From Candidatus Cloacimonadota bacterium (GTDB lineage Bacteria; Cloacimonadota; Cloacimonadia; Cloacimonadales; Cloacimonadaceae), in NCBI GenBank assembly GCA_028703735.1, contig JAQVMI010000146.1, positions 1 to 5,611 of the forward strand: DNA of 5,611 nucleotides. Direction: 5' to 3'. Each line of letters starts with the position of its first letter. Position 1 is the stretch's first letter. Shown here piece by piece: positions 5,164-5,611 of the stretch. The notes beneath the pieces are model-generated. The model was not told where the DNA came from. It did not search any database and saw only the letters and a list, made by a program, of their open reading frames with translations. A program made the translations under genes and the position numbers.

Positions 5164-5611
5164 CTACTTCTTCTTATCTACAATCATCACCGATAAGCCT
5201 ATAAAGGCAAAACCCGAGAACAGCAGAATAAATATCATCAATAGTGGTGGGCACTGATATCCCCCATAGTAAACTTGTGAGCCGAAATATTTTTCGAATC
5301 CTGCTACTACGTTATCAGGAGCTCCGGCAAACATTCTTGTAATCGGTTCCTGCATAAAGACCTGCCTGGTAAGTGCAACTCCATAGGTAACCGGCACGAA
5401 TTTTGTTAATGCCTGTATTGGTTCAGATAAAACCCCAATTGGCACATAAATCCCGGTTATAAAACCAAGCACAGTGCCAAGTATTGTGGAAAATGTTTGA
5501 AAAGCACCTTCGGTTTTCATTAGCGTTACAATGCAGAAGATGATGCTGGTGCTGGAAAACACATTTAGAATAATTAATCCGATTACTTGGAGTATCCCAA
5601 GCAGGGAAAGC
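5164..5611 (-). CDS. ABC-2 type transporter permease, C-terminal part (runs off the right edge)
   Basis: The - strand frame is open from the window edge to a TAG at 5166-5164 and gives the last 148 residues; the start lies outside. Hydrophobic segments at about 4-28, 39-57 and 122-145 of the fragment, plus a semi-hydrophobic stretch at 68-80, indicate a polytopic inner-membrane protein. The stretch GIYVPIGVLSEPIQ (53-66), then VPVTYG (72-77) and R82, matches the ABC-2 permease pattern in which a P-x-G-x-L-S/P loop precedes a segment ending near an Arg. A polar loop of about 35 residues (86-120) precedes the last helix, and the protein ends in VDKKK. Such permeases pair with an ATP-binding subunit to export drugs, lipids or polysaccharides; the partner would be outside the window and the substrate cannot be inferred. 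The GTG at 5562 is internal and not a likely start. The gene converges with the DUF3795 gene. Confidence 0.85.
   Translation of the reverse strand, partial: LSLLGILQVIGLIILNVFSSTSIIFCIVTLMKTEGAFQTFSTILGTVLGFITGIYVPIGVLSEPIQALTKFVPVTYGVALTRQVFMQEPITRMFAGAPDNVVAGFEKYFGSQVYYGGYQCPPLLMIFILLFSGFAFIGLSVMIVDKKK

Overview
The window looks like ordinary chromosome from an AT-leaning, probably anaerobic, Gram-negative-type bacterium. It has a lipobox lipoprotein, purine-rich Shine-Dalgarno sites at normal spacing, and one good sigma70-type promoter (TTGACT-17-TATTCT). The last two features argue against Bacteroidota, which usually lack Shine-Dalgarno sites and use a different -7/-33 promoter. The gene mix (SatP-type acetate transporter, AsnB with an N-terminal insertion, LEA_2 lipoprotein, DUF3795 protein) together with abundant GTCCC/GGGAC hairpins and GGAGTKYT octamer arrays suggests Candidatus Cloacimonadota or a relative. 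That assignment is inference from memory, not a search result.

Layout. Positions 2-64 hold the last codons of an unidentified gene. An acetate/succinate transporter gene (94-660) follows on the + strand. A gene-free stretch of about 780 bp comes next. It contains a composite palindrome just after the transporter (676-759) and then a 522-bp element (830-1351) with perfect 12-bp terminal inverted repeats and an ATCTTAC target duplication. Inside that element is a symmetric cluster of four REP-like hairpin units, two facing right and two facing left. A promoter 35 bp beyond the element reads into asnB (1437-3422). A two-domain LEA_2 lipoprotein gene (3470-4357) follows 47 bp later and is probably co-transcribed. 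A DUF3795 cysteine-rich gene (4536-4964) sits between two arrays of the same octamer in inverted orientation (4362-4431 and 5104-5154). It is followed by a chain of four hairpins (5020-5105). The C-terminal part of an ABC-2 type permease (5164-5611, - strand) converges on it and runs off the right edge.

Function. The genes do not form one obvious pathway. They are housekeeping or accessory metabolic and envelope genes: organic acid transport, glutamine-dependent amidation, a lipoprotein, and an export permease. I see no convincing new multi-gene system. The most interesting content is non-coding: a mobile element with intact insertion scars carrying nested REP-like units, and a gene bracketed by inverted octamer arrays whose units each carry a GGAG core.
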